This document shows, in pieces, positions 49,808 through 61,311 of a stretch of 64,000 bases of DNA. Location: contig NC_079496.1 of the NCBI RefSeq assembly GCF_030052815.1, forward strand, positions 11,795,100 through 11,859,099, read 5' to 3'. The translations under genes and the position numbers were made by a program. How positions within the stretch are numbered: position 1 is the first letter of the stretch; every line of letters begins with the position of its first letter. The notes beneath the pieces are model-generated. The model ran no database searches. It saw only the letters and a list, made by a program, of their open reading frames with translations, and had not been told where the DNA came from. Source of the DNA: Hevea brasiliensis. Taxonomy: Eukaryota; Streptophyta; Magnoliopsida; Malpighiales; Euphorbiaceae.

Positions 49808-51910
49808 AGCTGTAGAAGATGATAAATTGGAAGACAAATGGCTAATATACAAAATTTGAGAGAGGTAGGGCAAGAGGAGGACTCTAGGGAAAGCGAAGGA
49901 AAACAAAGAGGGAAAATGCGTGCTTGGAGCCAAAGAACGAGGCCTTGAAGAAGGAGTTGAGTTGTAGTAAAATATTTATTTTATGACCGGATTACCCTTG
50001 TATATTAAAAAATTTCCATCAATATCTCCTAAAGAGGGAGGATTTTTGAGTTTTTTATAAGGGTATTATTGTCTGATCTGTATTGGAGATTAGGTTTTCT
50101 TCGGAATGCTCCAGAAGCTTTTGTAGGGTGGGCGAAGCTTGGCTGTGTTTGAGTCGTTTGTCATAACATTCAACTTGATTTTTAAAATTATTTAATAAAT
50201 AAATTGAAGATATACTGTATTTGGAAAGAAGTTTTTAAAAATAAATTATAAATTTTAAAATAATAAATATATGAATATTTTATTTTAATGTAAAGTTTTC
50301 TTATAAAATTTAAGATTTTTAAAATTTTTAAAATCTTCAAAATCTAAAATTTTTTTTAATTTATTAAATTAATGAATTAGAGAGATTTTAATACTTGCAT
50401 TATATTACTCCACATTATTTTAAAAAATCTCTATACACTTATTTATATATTTATGAATTCATACACTTAAAATTAAATTAAAAAAAAAATTACATCCTAA
50501 ACTTCTATTGGGTGAAAATGGGAGAACAATCTCCGCCTCGATCTGCTCTATTGCTATTCATAACACATTCAAATATATTACTCCATTTAATTTAATGAAG
50601 TTGATTTTAATGATCAAGAATTAGGGATAAATAATGTATAAGGGACAAGGATCGTTCGAGGTTTCTATTTGGGATGTAGCTTTGTGATAGTCCTAAATGG
50701 TATTTATTATTTTGGATTCTTCTTTAGTTGTCTTGTTAATGGGTTTTGCAAGCTACGTTTAATGTGTTTGTGATGGTTTCGTTTTTGCCTATTGGACAAA
50801 AAACTCAAATATGTTTTACTAATTAATAAATTTTATTAATAAAAAAAAAATTACAGTCAATGCATTTCAAATTGCTCATACATATAGAGAGAGAATAGAA
50901 ATGAAAAGAGAGAGTAGAGATAGAAAGGAGGAAAGGAGAGTAAACTTTGATTTCATAGAAATTTTTTTTTTTTTTTTTTGTTAAAGATCGAACACACATA
51001 CACACATAGTTATTGATGCATATACATAGTTATTGACGGGAATTGATCACTGTTAAAACTATTTTTTATTTTCGTATAACTTATACTCACATACACTCCA
51101 TAAATAATGTGAAATCTTGAAGGTCCAAACCACAAGAATATAAGTCTGCTTTTGATTTTTTTGCTACGAACTCATACCACCAATTCTTTCCTTAGCTTTT
51201 TATCTTTTTTTATTAAAGATAAAACACATATACACACAGATTAGTAACAAAAATAAATCATTATTAAAATCATGACAATTTTAACAAAGTATTTATTCTC
51301 ATATAATTTACACTTACATACACTTCATAACTAATGTGAAATATCAAAAGACGTAAACAATCACTTCATTATGGTTGATGGAGATAACAATATTTTTTTT
51401 AGAAAAGTTCTCAATTGCATCAAAGTATAAAAGTATACACTAATCAATCAAAAAATTAAAAAAATATATATTTTATAGCAAAATTCACCATTACTTTAAT
51501 GATTTGTCAGTTAGGTGCATCTATATTTTTTAATTAGTTATTATGTGCACGTGAAACATGCATTCACCCTTTTATAAATTTGAGTTTAAATTGCCAATTA
51601 TAATAGTTGTCCTAAATTAAACCAAAAGGTAATAGTGGACATGATTTACAAATTTAGGACTCAAAATAAATTTTATCTTTTTTTATTCATAGAAAGTTTA
51701 ATCTGTTAAATAATAATTAATAAATTATACAGCGATAAATAATTCTCCTCGTCAAACAACTCTTTATTAAAATATAATAAATTCACAATTGGTTGTCGCA
51801 ATCAAGCTACAACGCAAATTTAGCTTTTCACAGATGAAAACATAAATTACTTGAACATACACGAAAAGCAGACAACACTGGATCATGTCAATGTAGGCCT
51901 TTGAAGGTTA
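49808..51910. other. Intergenic, AT-rich
   Basis: About 170 bases next to 49807 are the GrpE leader and promoter. Beyond them the DNA is AT-rich, with a GA-rich patch near 50885-50940 and a T run near 50961-50980. A phrase around CACATACACTCCATAA recurs (51089, 51313). No gene was recognised. Confidence 0.6.
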
Positions 51911-54900
51911 TCATACTCGTTCTTTTGCTGCACTTGCTTCTTTCTCAGGAAAGCAATCATGCCTGCAAAGAGTGGTAGGAAGCATAGAAGTATCCATCCT
52001 TGACATTGAACCCAATATAATTTGCAGAACATTACTATTCTTATGAATAAATTTTTTACTTGGAAAAAGAGAAGCGTTAAATTCTCAATCAGGTGGTTAA
52101 CTTAACGAGATAGTCTTCTTCCATCTCGTTCAACTCTCTATGTTAGTATTATGACTAAATATTATCTTTACTCAAAAATATGATACAAGTGAGTGGCGAG
52201 TTATTAAATGGTGCGTTTTATTTGGGTGTCATCTTGGGCTTGGTAGCCTTGGACTTAAGAGAATTATTACCATTATATCCAAAGAGCCCTCAAGCCTTGG
52301 ACTTAAGAGAATTATGATTATTATATTCAAAGAGCCCTCATTTTTTCTCAGATTAAAAAAAAAAAAAAAACTAAGTGAAAGAGTCGCCTGTATTTTTGCT
52401 ATGAATACTTTATAGGGTAAATTATCATTTAATTTTTACTTTGTTTTCATTAATAAGTTAGTCATTTTATCTAAATTAGTTGTTAAAAACACTTAAATAG
52501 AGAAAATATTAATAACAACTAAATCTTAATCGCAAATTAGTTGAAATCACAATATGAATTATTTTTTGCTATTTAGTTCTCCTAAACACTAGGTCCGCAT
52601 TTTTTATATCATGAAATATGATTGAAATTTATGTTGATCATCAACTTACAACAACCCTCCTCCTTTAAATAAAGAAAAATAATAAAATTTTTAGTGAGGG
52701 GCCAACCATAATACACAACAGTTTCACCCTTAGCATCAAAACCTTCAAAGGAGCCACTCTAATTACCATTGAAAATGCTAATCAACTTAATCGGTCATGC
52801 TTCCAATCGTCACGCATTTCTTGTTCTTCTCCTTGCTACATTCTCCCCCTCTTACCAAAAATGGCCTCGCCCTCTTAGCCCTCAAAGTTGAAATCACCAT
52901 CAAAGAACTCAAATTATTGCCTCTTGTTCTGATTCTGATCCAAATCTATGTCCCTATGTCACCCCACAAAAATAGTCTCCCATAGAAGTTGTGTTGAGTT
53001 TGGTGCTATAAACTCTTACTCTGTGACACCCTAACATGGAGAAAAAATAGAATTACTTGCACTAACCACTGAGTAACCTCTCTCGTTATAAACTTAAATC
53101 TCTCTCCTTTCAGCAAGCCAAACATCAACCTCTTCATTCATTTTCCCAAAATCAAAGAAAGGTAATAATAGATCAAAAAACCAAAATCAAAACCCAAAAC
53201 AAAATTGAAAACCACAAATGAAAGTCCAAATCAAAATAAAAATACAAAGAGAACATTTTCACTTTTGCACTGCAAAAGGAACATATTCAGAAAGAGTTAC
53301 AATGGTGACAACAGGGGAGTAAAGGAAAGAGCAGAAATGACTGCATGACAAAAGAGCAATGGTGACAACAAAGGAAGTAGCTTGATCGAAAGGTTTTAGG
53401 TTCACAATCCTAAGTTCCGCTAAAGTGTGAGGACAAAAAAAAGGGGGTGGTCGTGGTGGTTTGGGTCATTTGGAAACACACGTATGAACTTGTAGAAAGA
53501 GAGCCAACCTAGGATCCAAAATTGAAATCTTCTTGACTGGCCTCAGTTTTTTGAGCACCTTTTTTATTTGATTGGTTCTCTACTTTGATCAAATTTAAAA
53601 AGTAAATCACAAAGTGATAAGGCTTCATCATCATCATCATCTTCTTCTTCTTCTTATGAGAGTAAGAATGTTCTCATTTCTCTTCAGCAGAATTTTTTTT
53701 CTATTTTTAATTGATGTATTAACATGGTTAGATTTTAAGTTGATTTGAGCCAAGATCATTAGTTCAGGCGCTGAACTGACCCAACTTGAACATGAAGGAT
53801 CAAATTAACTATTAGGTCAAACTCGAGAAGCTTTTTTGACCCTTTAGCCATGATGAAATCAATGACGAAATTAAACCTTAGGGACGAAATAATTGAGTTC
53901 TCAAACCACAATGACCTAATCATTATTTGTGACAATCTACATAGAGCAAACAGTAATTTACCTTAGTTTATACTAAGGGCTGTCACAAATCACCACTGAT
54001 AAGCAATTCAGAACTCTATTGTTCAGGCTAATATTACTCAACCTAAGGTCAATAAAGGTTACTGGTAACAGGTAAATCTAGTCCAATCTAAAAACAACTT
54101 GCAGTCAGCCTGTAGTTTTAGACTGATAAAGAATTTCATGGTGAGAGAGAACCTGCAAACCTTCCTCCTCTCATTGTTGCCGGCGGAAAAAAGGAGGAAA
54201 AGTAAGAAAAGGAAACAATATAACTGAAGGTTAAATCCTCTTGGCTTTGAGGAGTATCAAGTTACTTAAAACAGGGCCATCCTCTTATACAAGACTTGCA
54301 AATTGAGGTTTTTGCTCCAGGGTTCCCAAACAATGAAAAACTCAAGATCATAATTCCAGTTTCATTTTATCCAAGGTACTCACTTCAAAGAGAAATTTGA
54401 GTGCAAAAAGAATCAAAATGAGCTCCAATGTCTTACAGCTACGGCAAAATTAACACAAAAAGATAAGGATTTTGAATAAACTTAAGTTTGCGCGATATTT
54501 GATATAAGCCTGTTGCAGCCATTGCAACATTGACACTGAAAAGATTCCAATTTTTCTGCAAATTCGAAAGTCAATAATGAAAGATTAAGAATTGGCTTCA
54601 AGCAATCATCCAAATAAGGTCTGGAAACAAGGGGGAAAAAGATTCAGTTGTGCTTCTTCCTTGATACCAAATTAAATTAACTAATGGAGTTCATAAAACA
54701 TCAGCCTCATATAATTTTGTGCTAAGAGCATTTCCAGGTGCTGTTGCATAGTGCAGACCATATTTGGAAATTAAGCAACATAAGCATCTGTTACAAAATA
54801 TGAATTACAAGTCCTAACTCATCACGGAATTGTCATTTAGGGATAAGAAACACATCAAAAAGAAAAATTGCAGATGCCTAGCTAGACTAGAAAATTAGGC

Positions 54901-55782
54901 ACAGAACTATGATATAATTTCTCAAAATTCTTTTTCTAACTTTAATGCTCACATAATGAATTGAGTAGTAACTAGAAACAACATCATTCTATCTTTTTTG
55001 AAACCAAGCTTATGTAGCATTTTGGTGGGGACAATTAGAACTTAACCTCAAAGTTGCTAAAAGGGGGAAGTAGTGGAAGCTGAGATTCAAAAAGTAAGGC
55101 GACAAAACGAGGTCAATGAAACATGGAGCACACCTAGCTCTAAATATATAGAGCATCAAACGTAATTTATAGAGCATCAAACATACAATTTGAAACATAT
55201 GAGCAAAATATCATACAATTGGTGAACATTGCTACTTGAGGTAGAAAGCAATCATACCGGGGTAATTACCATACTGTAGCGAGACCAAATAAGTCCAGTT
55301 CCTGTAACAGCTAATTGAGGCAACAATAGAAACATGTAATCAATTAGATCAGAACTCAAAATAAATTCAAGCACAGAAAAATTAGGTACCCTTTTTTGCA
55401 GTACCTATTTGCTGGGGGTAAGAGATGACTTCAGGTGGTTTAGAGAAATCGGCAACATTTGCTAAGCTGATGACCCATTTGAAAGTTGGAGCCCAAAAAT
55501 GAACTGCAAAGAGTACATAGTAGGATGAAAATAATGGATATTAATAGATAAACAATAACCCATCAATCCTTACTCAGTTCTGCATTAGAAAATAGATTAG
55601 TTCAGTTAAAATTTTCAATCTTTTTGCCTGATTTTAGTAGGAAACAAGCTCCAATTCACAACTAATTAATAAAATGAATTAAAAAAACCCTACATTTTGC
55701 TAAAGAAATTGAAGACACAGTACAAACTGGTTTTAGGACCAGCTAGGTGGTTCCAGAAAGCTTGTAGTTTTGAAGTTGCCAT
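51911..55782 (-). CDS. MPC: Mitochondrial pyruvate carrier (MPC2-type)
   Basis: MPC proteins are small inner-membrane subunits that import pyruvate into mitochondria. Exons on the minus strand are all tiny: 55728-55782 (ATG 55780-55782), 55405-55503, 55258-55310, 54482-54555, 51911-51962 (stop TGA). Phases fit at every join, giving 110 residues; Arabidopsis relatives have about 108. Family landmarks: start MATSKLQAFWNHLAGPKT, HFWAPTFKW, SLANVADFSKPPE, TGTGLIWSRYSMVI, and NWNLFSVNVAMAATGLYQ, then a charged end RKLKHDCFPEKEAS. Two to three hydrophobic helices are apparent. The last intron is 2.5 kb and contains repeats. If that intron is retained, translation stops at 54439, giving 107 residues with another tail. 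Each exon is under 100 bases, so single-ORF searches miss the gene. It is not part of the recalled Arabidopsis blocks. Confidence 0.88.
52246..52341. repeat. 48-bp tandem duplication
   Basis: Two near-identical units beginning GCCTTGGACTTAAGAGAATTAT start at 52246 and 52294, both ending in CAAAGAGCCCTCA. They lie in the long last intron of the pyruvate carrier gene. The neighbouring 52600-53000 contains pieces resembling decayed retrotransposon ends (TCTCCCCCTCTTACC near 52843, the reverse of a polypurine tract) but no coding remains I can identify. Confidence 0.8.
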
Positions 55783-57381
55783 TAAACTGATAGTTCAGGA
55801 CTCTGCTCTTTTTTTTTTTTTTTTTCTGTTCTGTGAAATATGATTTCATGTCCAACATAGACGGGTATGATGGGTCCCCCTCTGAAAACAGGGACCCACG
55901 GTTGGTACTATGGTTGGCCTATAGAATGGCACGTGGTGAACAAATGTCAGGTAAACCTCCAATTATGTGGGATATAAGTTCAATATTATATAAAAATAAA
56001 TTCATTATATAAGTTCATAAATAAAATATGAAAAAATAAAATTGACTTTTGATAATATGCGATTTGATTAAAAATAATGTAATTAATTACAAATTATTAA
56101 ACTCTTTATATTTTTTATATTTAAAATTCTTTCGAGGGCAAGTGAAGAAGTTAAACTAGAGACATTCTTTAAATTAGAATATATGAAAATATTATACTTA
56201 CTGTAAGGTTTTAGAAATAGCCATTTTGGGTACAATAAGAGGCAGCCACGGCCCAGTTCGACCTGTTAACTGAACCGAGTTCAATTCGATTCAACAATTG
56301 ATTTTTTTTTTTTAATTATATTAAATTTATATTTAAATTTTTTTATTTTTATATTAAAAACTAATAAATAATGTGTAAAAATTTATTATAATTTAATAAT
56401 ACGTGAGACTGAATTAGAACCGTCCCCCAATCGTTTCATGCCGAAATCAGGCCACACCGGCTGTTTTGGCTCAAAACCGGCCGTGGCTATCCCTCTGGAA
56501 TGAAAACTAGGTACAACCCCTTTGTAGGAAAAGGCTATGGTTAATTGGGTAAGCGTACACTCTGTAACGCAGGCATTTATTAGCAGTAGAATAGATAAGA
56601 GTCTCGTGACTTTCAGATATAATCATTATTCACAAAATGGTAACAATTCCAAGCGTTACATGTTCTTTTCTGAAACCAATTCTTGATCCATTTCAGCAAG
56701 TAAATCCATTTCAGTGCCTACTTTACAACTACTTCAAAAAAAAAAAAAAAAAAAAAAAAAAGGACACCACTCGTTTCTTCATGTTGAGTTGTTTTGCTAG
56801 CGAATCACCCACAGCTCTTAAGTAGATCAAATGGTGCATCACAATTTAACTGACTCAAACTTGCACACCAGGCCAAATTTTCGCAAACGTTACATACAAC
56901 TTCACGTATCAAACTAATGATGAAATCTACGTATTTATGCCTTGAATCTATTATGAATCAAGTGTAGGTAAGTTTTTTGCCTAAATCTATTATGAATCAA
57001 GTGTAGGTAAGTTTTTTGCCTAAATTCATCTCTCCTTTCTAATGAAAGTTAGGCCATTTATGTTGGAACTACAATGTGGTCTCTGTGGCATTGACCCACA
57101 CAGGACAGGGAGTCAGGGACCATTAATTTGAGAAGAAACTTTTGTGTACATCTTTATGAGCAATGTTGATATAATCAGAAGTGAATGACAATCAATACAT
57201 AATATAGGCACCCACCTACTGAAGCAATTAAAACTCTCAACAATCTTCAGGTACTTGGACTTTTATCACCTGAAATCTCCCCCTTCTCTAGATTCACAAG
57301 CAATCATCCTTCTACCTGCTTCACCAACCACCTCTAGGCTACTGATAATACATACACAACTTGAGTCGAGGCAAACCAACT
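55783..57381. other. Divergent intergenic region
   Basis: This 1.6 kb lies between the divergent start codons of the pyruvate carrier and the GDSL gene. It holds a T run (55809-55826), AT-rich DNA, an A26 run at 56736-56761 and a 39-base duplication at 56945-57022. No gene was recognised; both promoters should lie here. Confidence 0.65.
56945..57022. repeat. 39-bp perfect tandem duplication
   Basis: Two units beginning AATCTATTATGAATCAAGTG start at 56945 and 56984 with no difference between them, about 360 bases upstream of the GDSL start codon. Confidence 0.9.
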
Positions 57382-58806
57382 ATGACAAGTGAGGCCATGT
57401 TTTGGTTCCGGTTTGCTCATCTGCTACTGCAAATCCTTACTGTAAATGCAAAAGTTCCAGCCATCATTGTGTTCGGAGACTCTTCGGTTGACTCAGGCAA
57501 CAACAACCATGTATCTACATCACTAAAGAGTAACTTTGCACCTTACGGTCGGGATTTCTATGGTGGCAAGCCCACGGGAAGGTTTTCCAATGGTCGGATT
57601 CCGACAGACTTCATTTCTGAAGCCTTTGGGAACAAGCCAATAGTACCTGCATACTTAGATCCAACATGTGATATAAAAGATTTTGCCACAGGAGTTTGCT
57701 TTGCTTCTGCAGGAACAGGTTATGACAATGCTACTTCTGATGTACTAGTAAGTTGTGCTCACGCAGTGATACTAGAAATAAGCAGAACTTTTTATTCACC
57801 AAAGCATATGAAAAGCACATTTTGAATGAATTTCTAGATGTTTTTGCGGAATTAATACATTTCTAGTAAAAAAAAATTCAGGGAATTATGAGTGCTCCAG
57901 CATGGGCTTATTTTATTCTTTCTCATTGGACTTGCAGTCAGTAATACCTCTTTGGAAGGAATTGGAGTTCTACAAAGAATACCAGAAGAAGCTCAGAGGC
58001 TATCTAGGAAAGGAGAAAGCTAATGAAGTACTAGGGGAAGCACTTTACCTGATAAGCATAGGAACAAATGACTTCCTAGAGAACTATTATATATTTCCAG
58101 GCAGATCATCTCAGTTTTCTGTTATGGAATACCAGAATTTTCTTGTGCAAATTGCTAGAAATTTTGTCACAGACCTTCATCTTCTTGGAGCTCAAAAGAT
58201 AGCTCTAGGTGGGCTTCCTCCCATGGGGTGTTTGCCTTTGGAAAGAACCACAAATATATTTTTTGGAAGTGATTGCATTGAAGAATACAATAGCGTGGCC
58301 AAGGATTTCAATGAGAAGCTGAATGGAATGGTCACTGATCTGAATAAGAAGCTTGCTGGGATCAAACTGATGTTTTCAAACCCCTACGATATTCTCTCAC
58401 AAATAATTCAGAATCCAAGTTCTTTTGGTAAGTACTTTTCCACATTGCCGATCATTACATGGCCAATAGCCAATTGTTCAATCACTCTGGCAAAGACGAT
58501 AATCCACAGTGTATTAATTAATTGTAGCATCAATATCATGGCCAGTGGTTGTTTAATTGTGCTCATGAGAATTCACAAAGAAGACATTTTCTGACATGAT
58601 TCCTATTTACAGGGTTTGAAAATGCGGAAATAGCTTGCTGCGGAACTGGATTATTTGAGATGAGCTACATGTGCAATAAAAAAAACCCCTTTACATGCTC
58701 AGATGCAAATAAATATGTATTCTGGGATTCCTTCCACCCCACAGAGAAAACAAACAAGATTGTTGCTGATTATGTAGTAAAAAATTGTTTATCTCAGTTT
58801 CTGTAA
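57382..58806 (+). CDS. GDSL esterase/lipase, secreted
   Basis: GDSL hydrolases cleave ester bonds of lipids or cell-wall substrates; the substrate of this one is unknown. Exons 57382-57747, 57938-58427 and 58613-58806 (stop TAA) encode 349 residues, the usual plant size. The first ATG gives a hydrophobic signal peptide (about 1-24), fitting secretion. Block I is FGDSSVDSGNN with nucleophile Ser34, block II is the Gly in GRFSNGR, block III has Asn166 in GTND, and block V is WDSFHPTE with Asp324 and His327. The CCGTG segment (294-298) is also typical. All catalytic residues are present and all junctions are GT-AG, so the gene looks functional. By order it matches Arabidopsis At4g26790. Confidence 0.95.
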
Positions 58807-59444
58807 TGACGACCAAAGATAATATTCTTAGTGTAACAATTCTAGTTCTAATTCTCATTAATTTTGTATTACTGATGTCTTTATTGTAAACTAATTATTG
58901 ATTTGAGAAAGGGCCAAGCAAAATTCTTCCATAATTTATTTTGTTTGCAGAAAGGAAGTTTCTCCTTAGCTCACCAAGATGGTAATCTAAATTCTCATGA
59001 ACAAAATGAAAGATCCAACGTGATCCCACCAGATCTGGATGGGAAATGCACTGGTTAATAATTTTGCAAAAGCAACAGCTATTTCTTAAGTGTTTCACAT
59101 AATATTTTATTTTCTGTTGTCTTGAAGGAATCAATGCAAGGCAATAACCTAGCAGATATACCAAGCATGGTATACCGGTCATTGGATATGAAGAATCCTA
59201 ACTGAAAAGTTGCAAGGAGCTTCAAGGAAAGTAGAGATTATTACCCAAGCAATTTTTTTTTTAATGGTTTCCCTTTATCCCAACAATCAAGGAATAATAT
59301 TACCTACTAAAACCATCAGTTTGACATAAGAACCTAAAAATCCTATGAGAAAAAAAGATTCAATAGATTTTAAGAAAGCTTCTATTTGAAACTAGAATCT
59401 GATCTTGAAAACGGAAGATTGATGCCTTGATCTCAAATTGCAAC
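58807..59444. other. Convergent 3' intergenic region
   Basis: This gap of 638 bases lies between the GDSL stop and the stop codon of the SWIB exon on the opposite strand. It should contain both 3' UTRs; no other signal was seen. Confidence 0.65.
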
Positions 59445-59573
59445 TTACTTTGGCTCTTTGGGAAAATGTAGTCTGATCAATGCCGGTAGTTCAGCTAGAT
59501 CAACCTGAGGCTTGCCCAACAAAATACTCTTCAACTTTTCATCACAGTTGACTACATTCTTGTTGTTTGGATC
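59445..59573 (-). CDS. SWIB/MDM2-domain protein, last exon only
   Basis: On the minus strand, an acceptor (CACTAG at 59574-59579) opens a 43-codon frame starting DPNNKNVVNCDEKLKSIL and ending HFPKEPK, stop 59445-59447. The DPNNK, DEKL and final LHF pattern is the second half of a SWIB (BAF60b) domain as in small plant SWIB proteins. SWIB domains occur in chromatin remodelling subunits, and short plant versions are often organellar or nuclear. The first half must be encoded at higher coordinates, but a copia element starts 200 bases upstream, so the missing exons lie beyond that element, outside the window, or are lost. Whether the gene still works cannot be told here. By order it fits Arabidopsis At4g26810. 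Confidence 0.75.
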   Translation of the reverse strand, partial: DPNNKNVVNCDEKLKSILLGKPQVDLAELPALIRLHFPKEPK

Positions 59574-59772
59574 CTAGTGAAAGTCACATCCAGATTATTT
59601 ATGAGGGTTGAGAACACACAAACACACAATATTTGAATATTGTTGAAGGATAACAAGCATAAAGAATATTTCTACTTAAAGTCACATTTGCAAGAAATTT
59701 TAGCAATTTTAAGTCCATGAAATTAAGTTGATTTAACAATAAAATAAACCATCTTTCACGTGAATTAAAATT

Positions 59773-61249
59773 TGTTGACCCCACAAGCTCAAAGGAGCAT
59801 AGATTTTGATAATACCAAAACTCAACTAGAATCAAACTAATATTGTTTTAAGTGTTGTGCATCTCAAAGAAAAAGACACAAGGATTTCATGATGGATTCG
59901 TGCTTCTGAAGAAAGGATGATATTCTAAAGATAACACAAGAAGAATCAAAGGAGATAAAAGAAGAAAATGTTACCTTCTAAGGCTGCATTGAAAATCAGA
60001 ATTGAAGGTACATATAGTATAGAAGTTAAGTTTTATTTTTAGGATTACTTGTGAAAAGAATTGAGGAGTAAAAGTCAATGATGCTTATTTTCAATCCCTC
60101 AAAAGATTTTTCTTTTAAACATCATTATTGGCCTAAAAGTATTTGACTATGATTTGGTGTAAAGTTTTATAGTTTTGAAAGTTATGCAGAAAAGTTTTCC
60201 TGGTATGCTAACTGGTTTGCTACTTATTTAGTATGCTAACTGGTTTGCTATTTTCTCCAGTATGCTAACTGTCTCAACTCTGCACAACATCGCAGAAAAC
60301 GACAAAATAACGGCTATTTTCTTGAAATTCGTAACTGTAACGTTCAAATGAGTTTCCAAACGGTCAAAAACGTTCCAAAGCTATAAATACACCTACCTTT
60401 GGCCATTTTGCACTTAATGAAAGTCTCTCCACTGTTCAAAATCATAAAAGCTTTCATTCAAAGTGCTCAAAGTGTTTTTATTGCTCATCATTGGCTTATT
60501 TACTCAACTCTTCTTTATAGATTCTGTTGTATTGAGTGAGAGTGAGTTTTAAACACATTATTATCATTTATGAGAGGTCATTCAAGCACCTATTGAAGCT
60601 TGATTGTGATAAAGTGTTTGGGATAACACTTGGTAGAAGTGTGAAGCTACTTGTAAAAGCTTTGGTGAGAAGATTTGTAAAGGGTTTTTGTCTCTTGCCT
60701 TTAAAAGAGAAGAATAGTGAAGTGAAGACTCAAAGTGGGATCTTTGAGAGAGTGGATGTAGGCTAGTTGAGCCGAACCACTATAAAAATTTCAGTGTTCA
60801 TTTTCTCAACCCTTGCTCTTTACATTTATGCATTTTAACTTTATGATTGATATGTTTTTGCTGACATGAAAGTTGAGGCCATTTGCTGTTAATCTTGCTG
60901 CAATCTGATAAAATCAGTTTACTGCTAAATCTGCTGATATCTGATATAATCTGCTTGTTGTTTGATCTGCTGTCAATTAATATATCTGGTATACTGCTCT
61001 GGTTGCTGTGTTAAAAACTTATCCAGATTACTGATATCTCTGCTGAATGTTGATATAATTTGTTAGATCAGTATACTGATTGCATATAGCCTAACTTTGA
61101 ATCAGCTTGTCAATAGAGCTGTATTGTTCATTTTTCACATTAGTCAATTGAGTTGAACCTAGCTGCAATTTTCAAAGGTTTTGAGCAAGAACCGAAAATT
61201 GTTTTTAAAATCCAATTCACCCCCCTCTTGGACATATTTTGGGACATCA
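59773..61249 (+). repeat. 5' LTR of copia element
   Basis: About 1477 bases. Three copies of a GTATGCTAACTGGTTTGCT-like motif occur at 60203, 60231 and 60260, and several AATCTGCT/GATATCTGATA phrases recur at 60890-61080. The end CACCCCCCTCTTGG before GGGACATCA is common in SIRE-like LTRs. Confidence 0.75.
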
Positions 61250-61311
61250 ATTTGGTATCAGAGCTTGTCTCTCTTGCTTGAGGATTAAACCCCTTAGAGT
61301 GATCCATACAC

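Noticed and set aside
49808..49933. Longer GrpE start at 49931
   Set aside because: It would place a hydrophobic stretch before the Arg-rich presequence; the downstream ATG gives a standard mitochondrial signal.
51883..52050. Minus-strand frame WILLCFLPLFAGMIAFLRKKQ, looking like a membrane-protein tail
   Set aside because: It overlaps the last pyruvate carrier exon in another frame; the splice-consistent MPC reading explains the conserved part.
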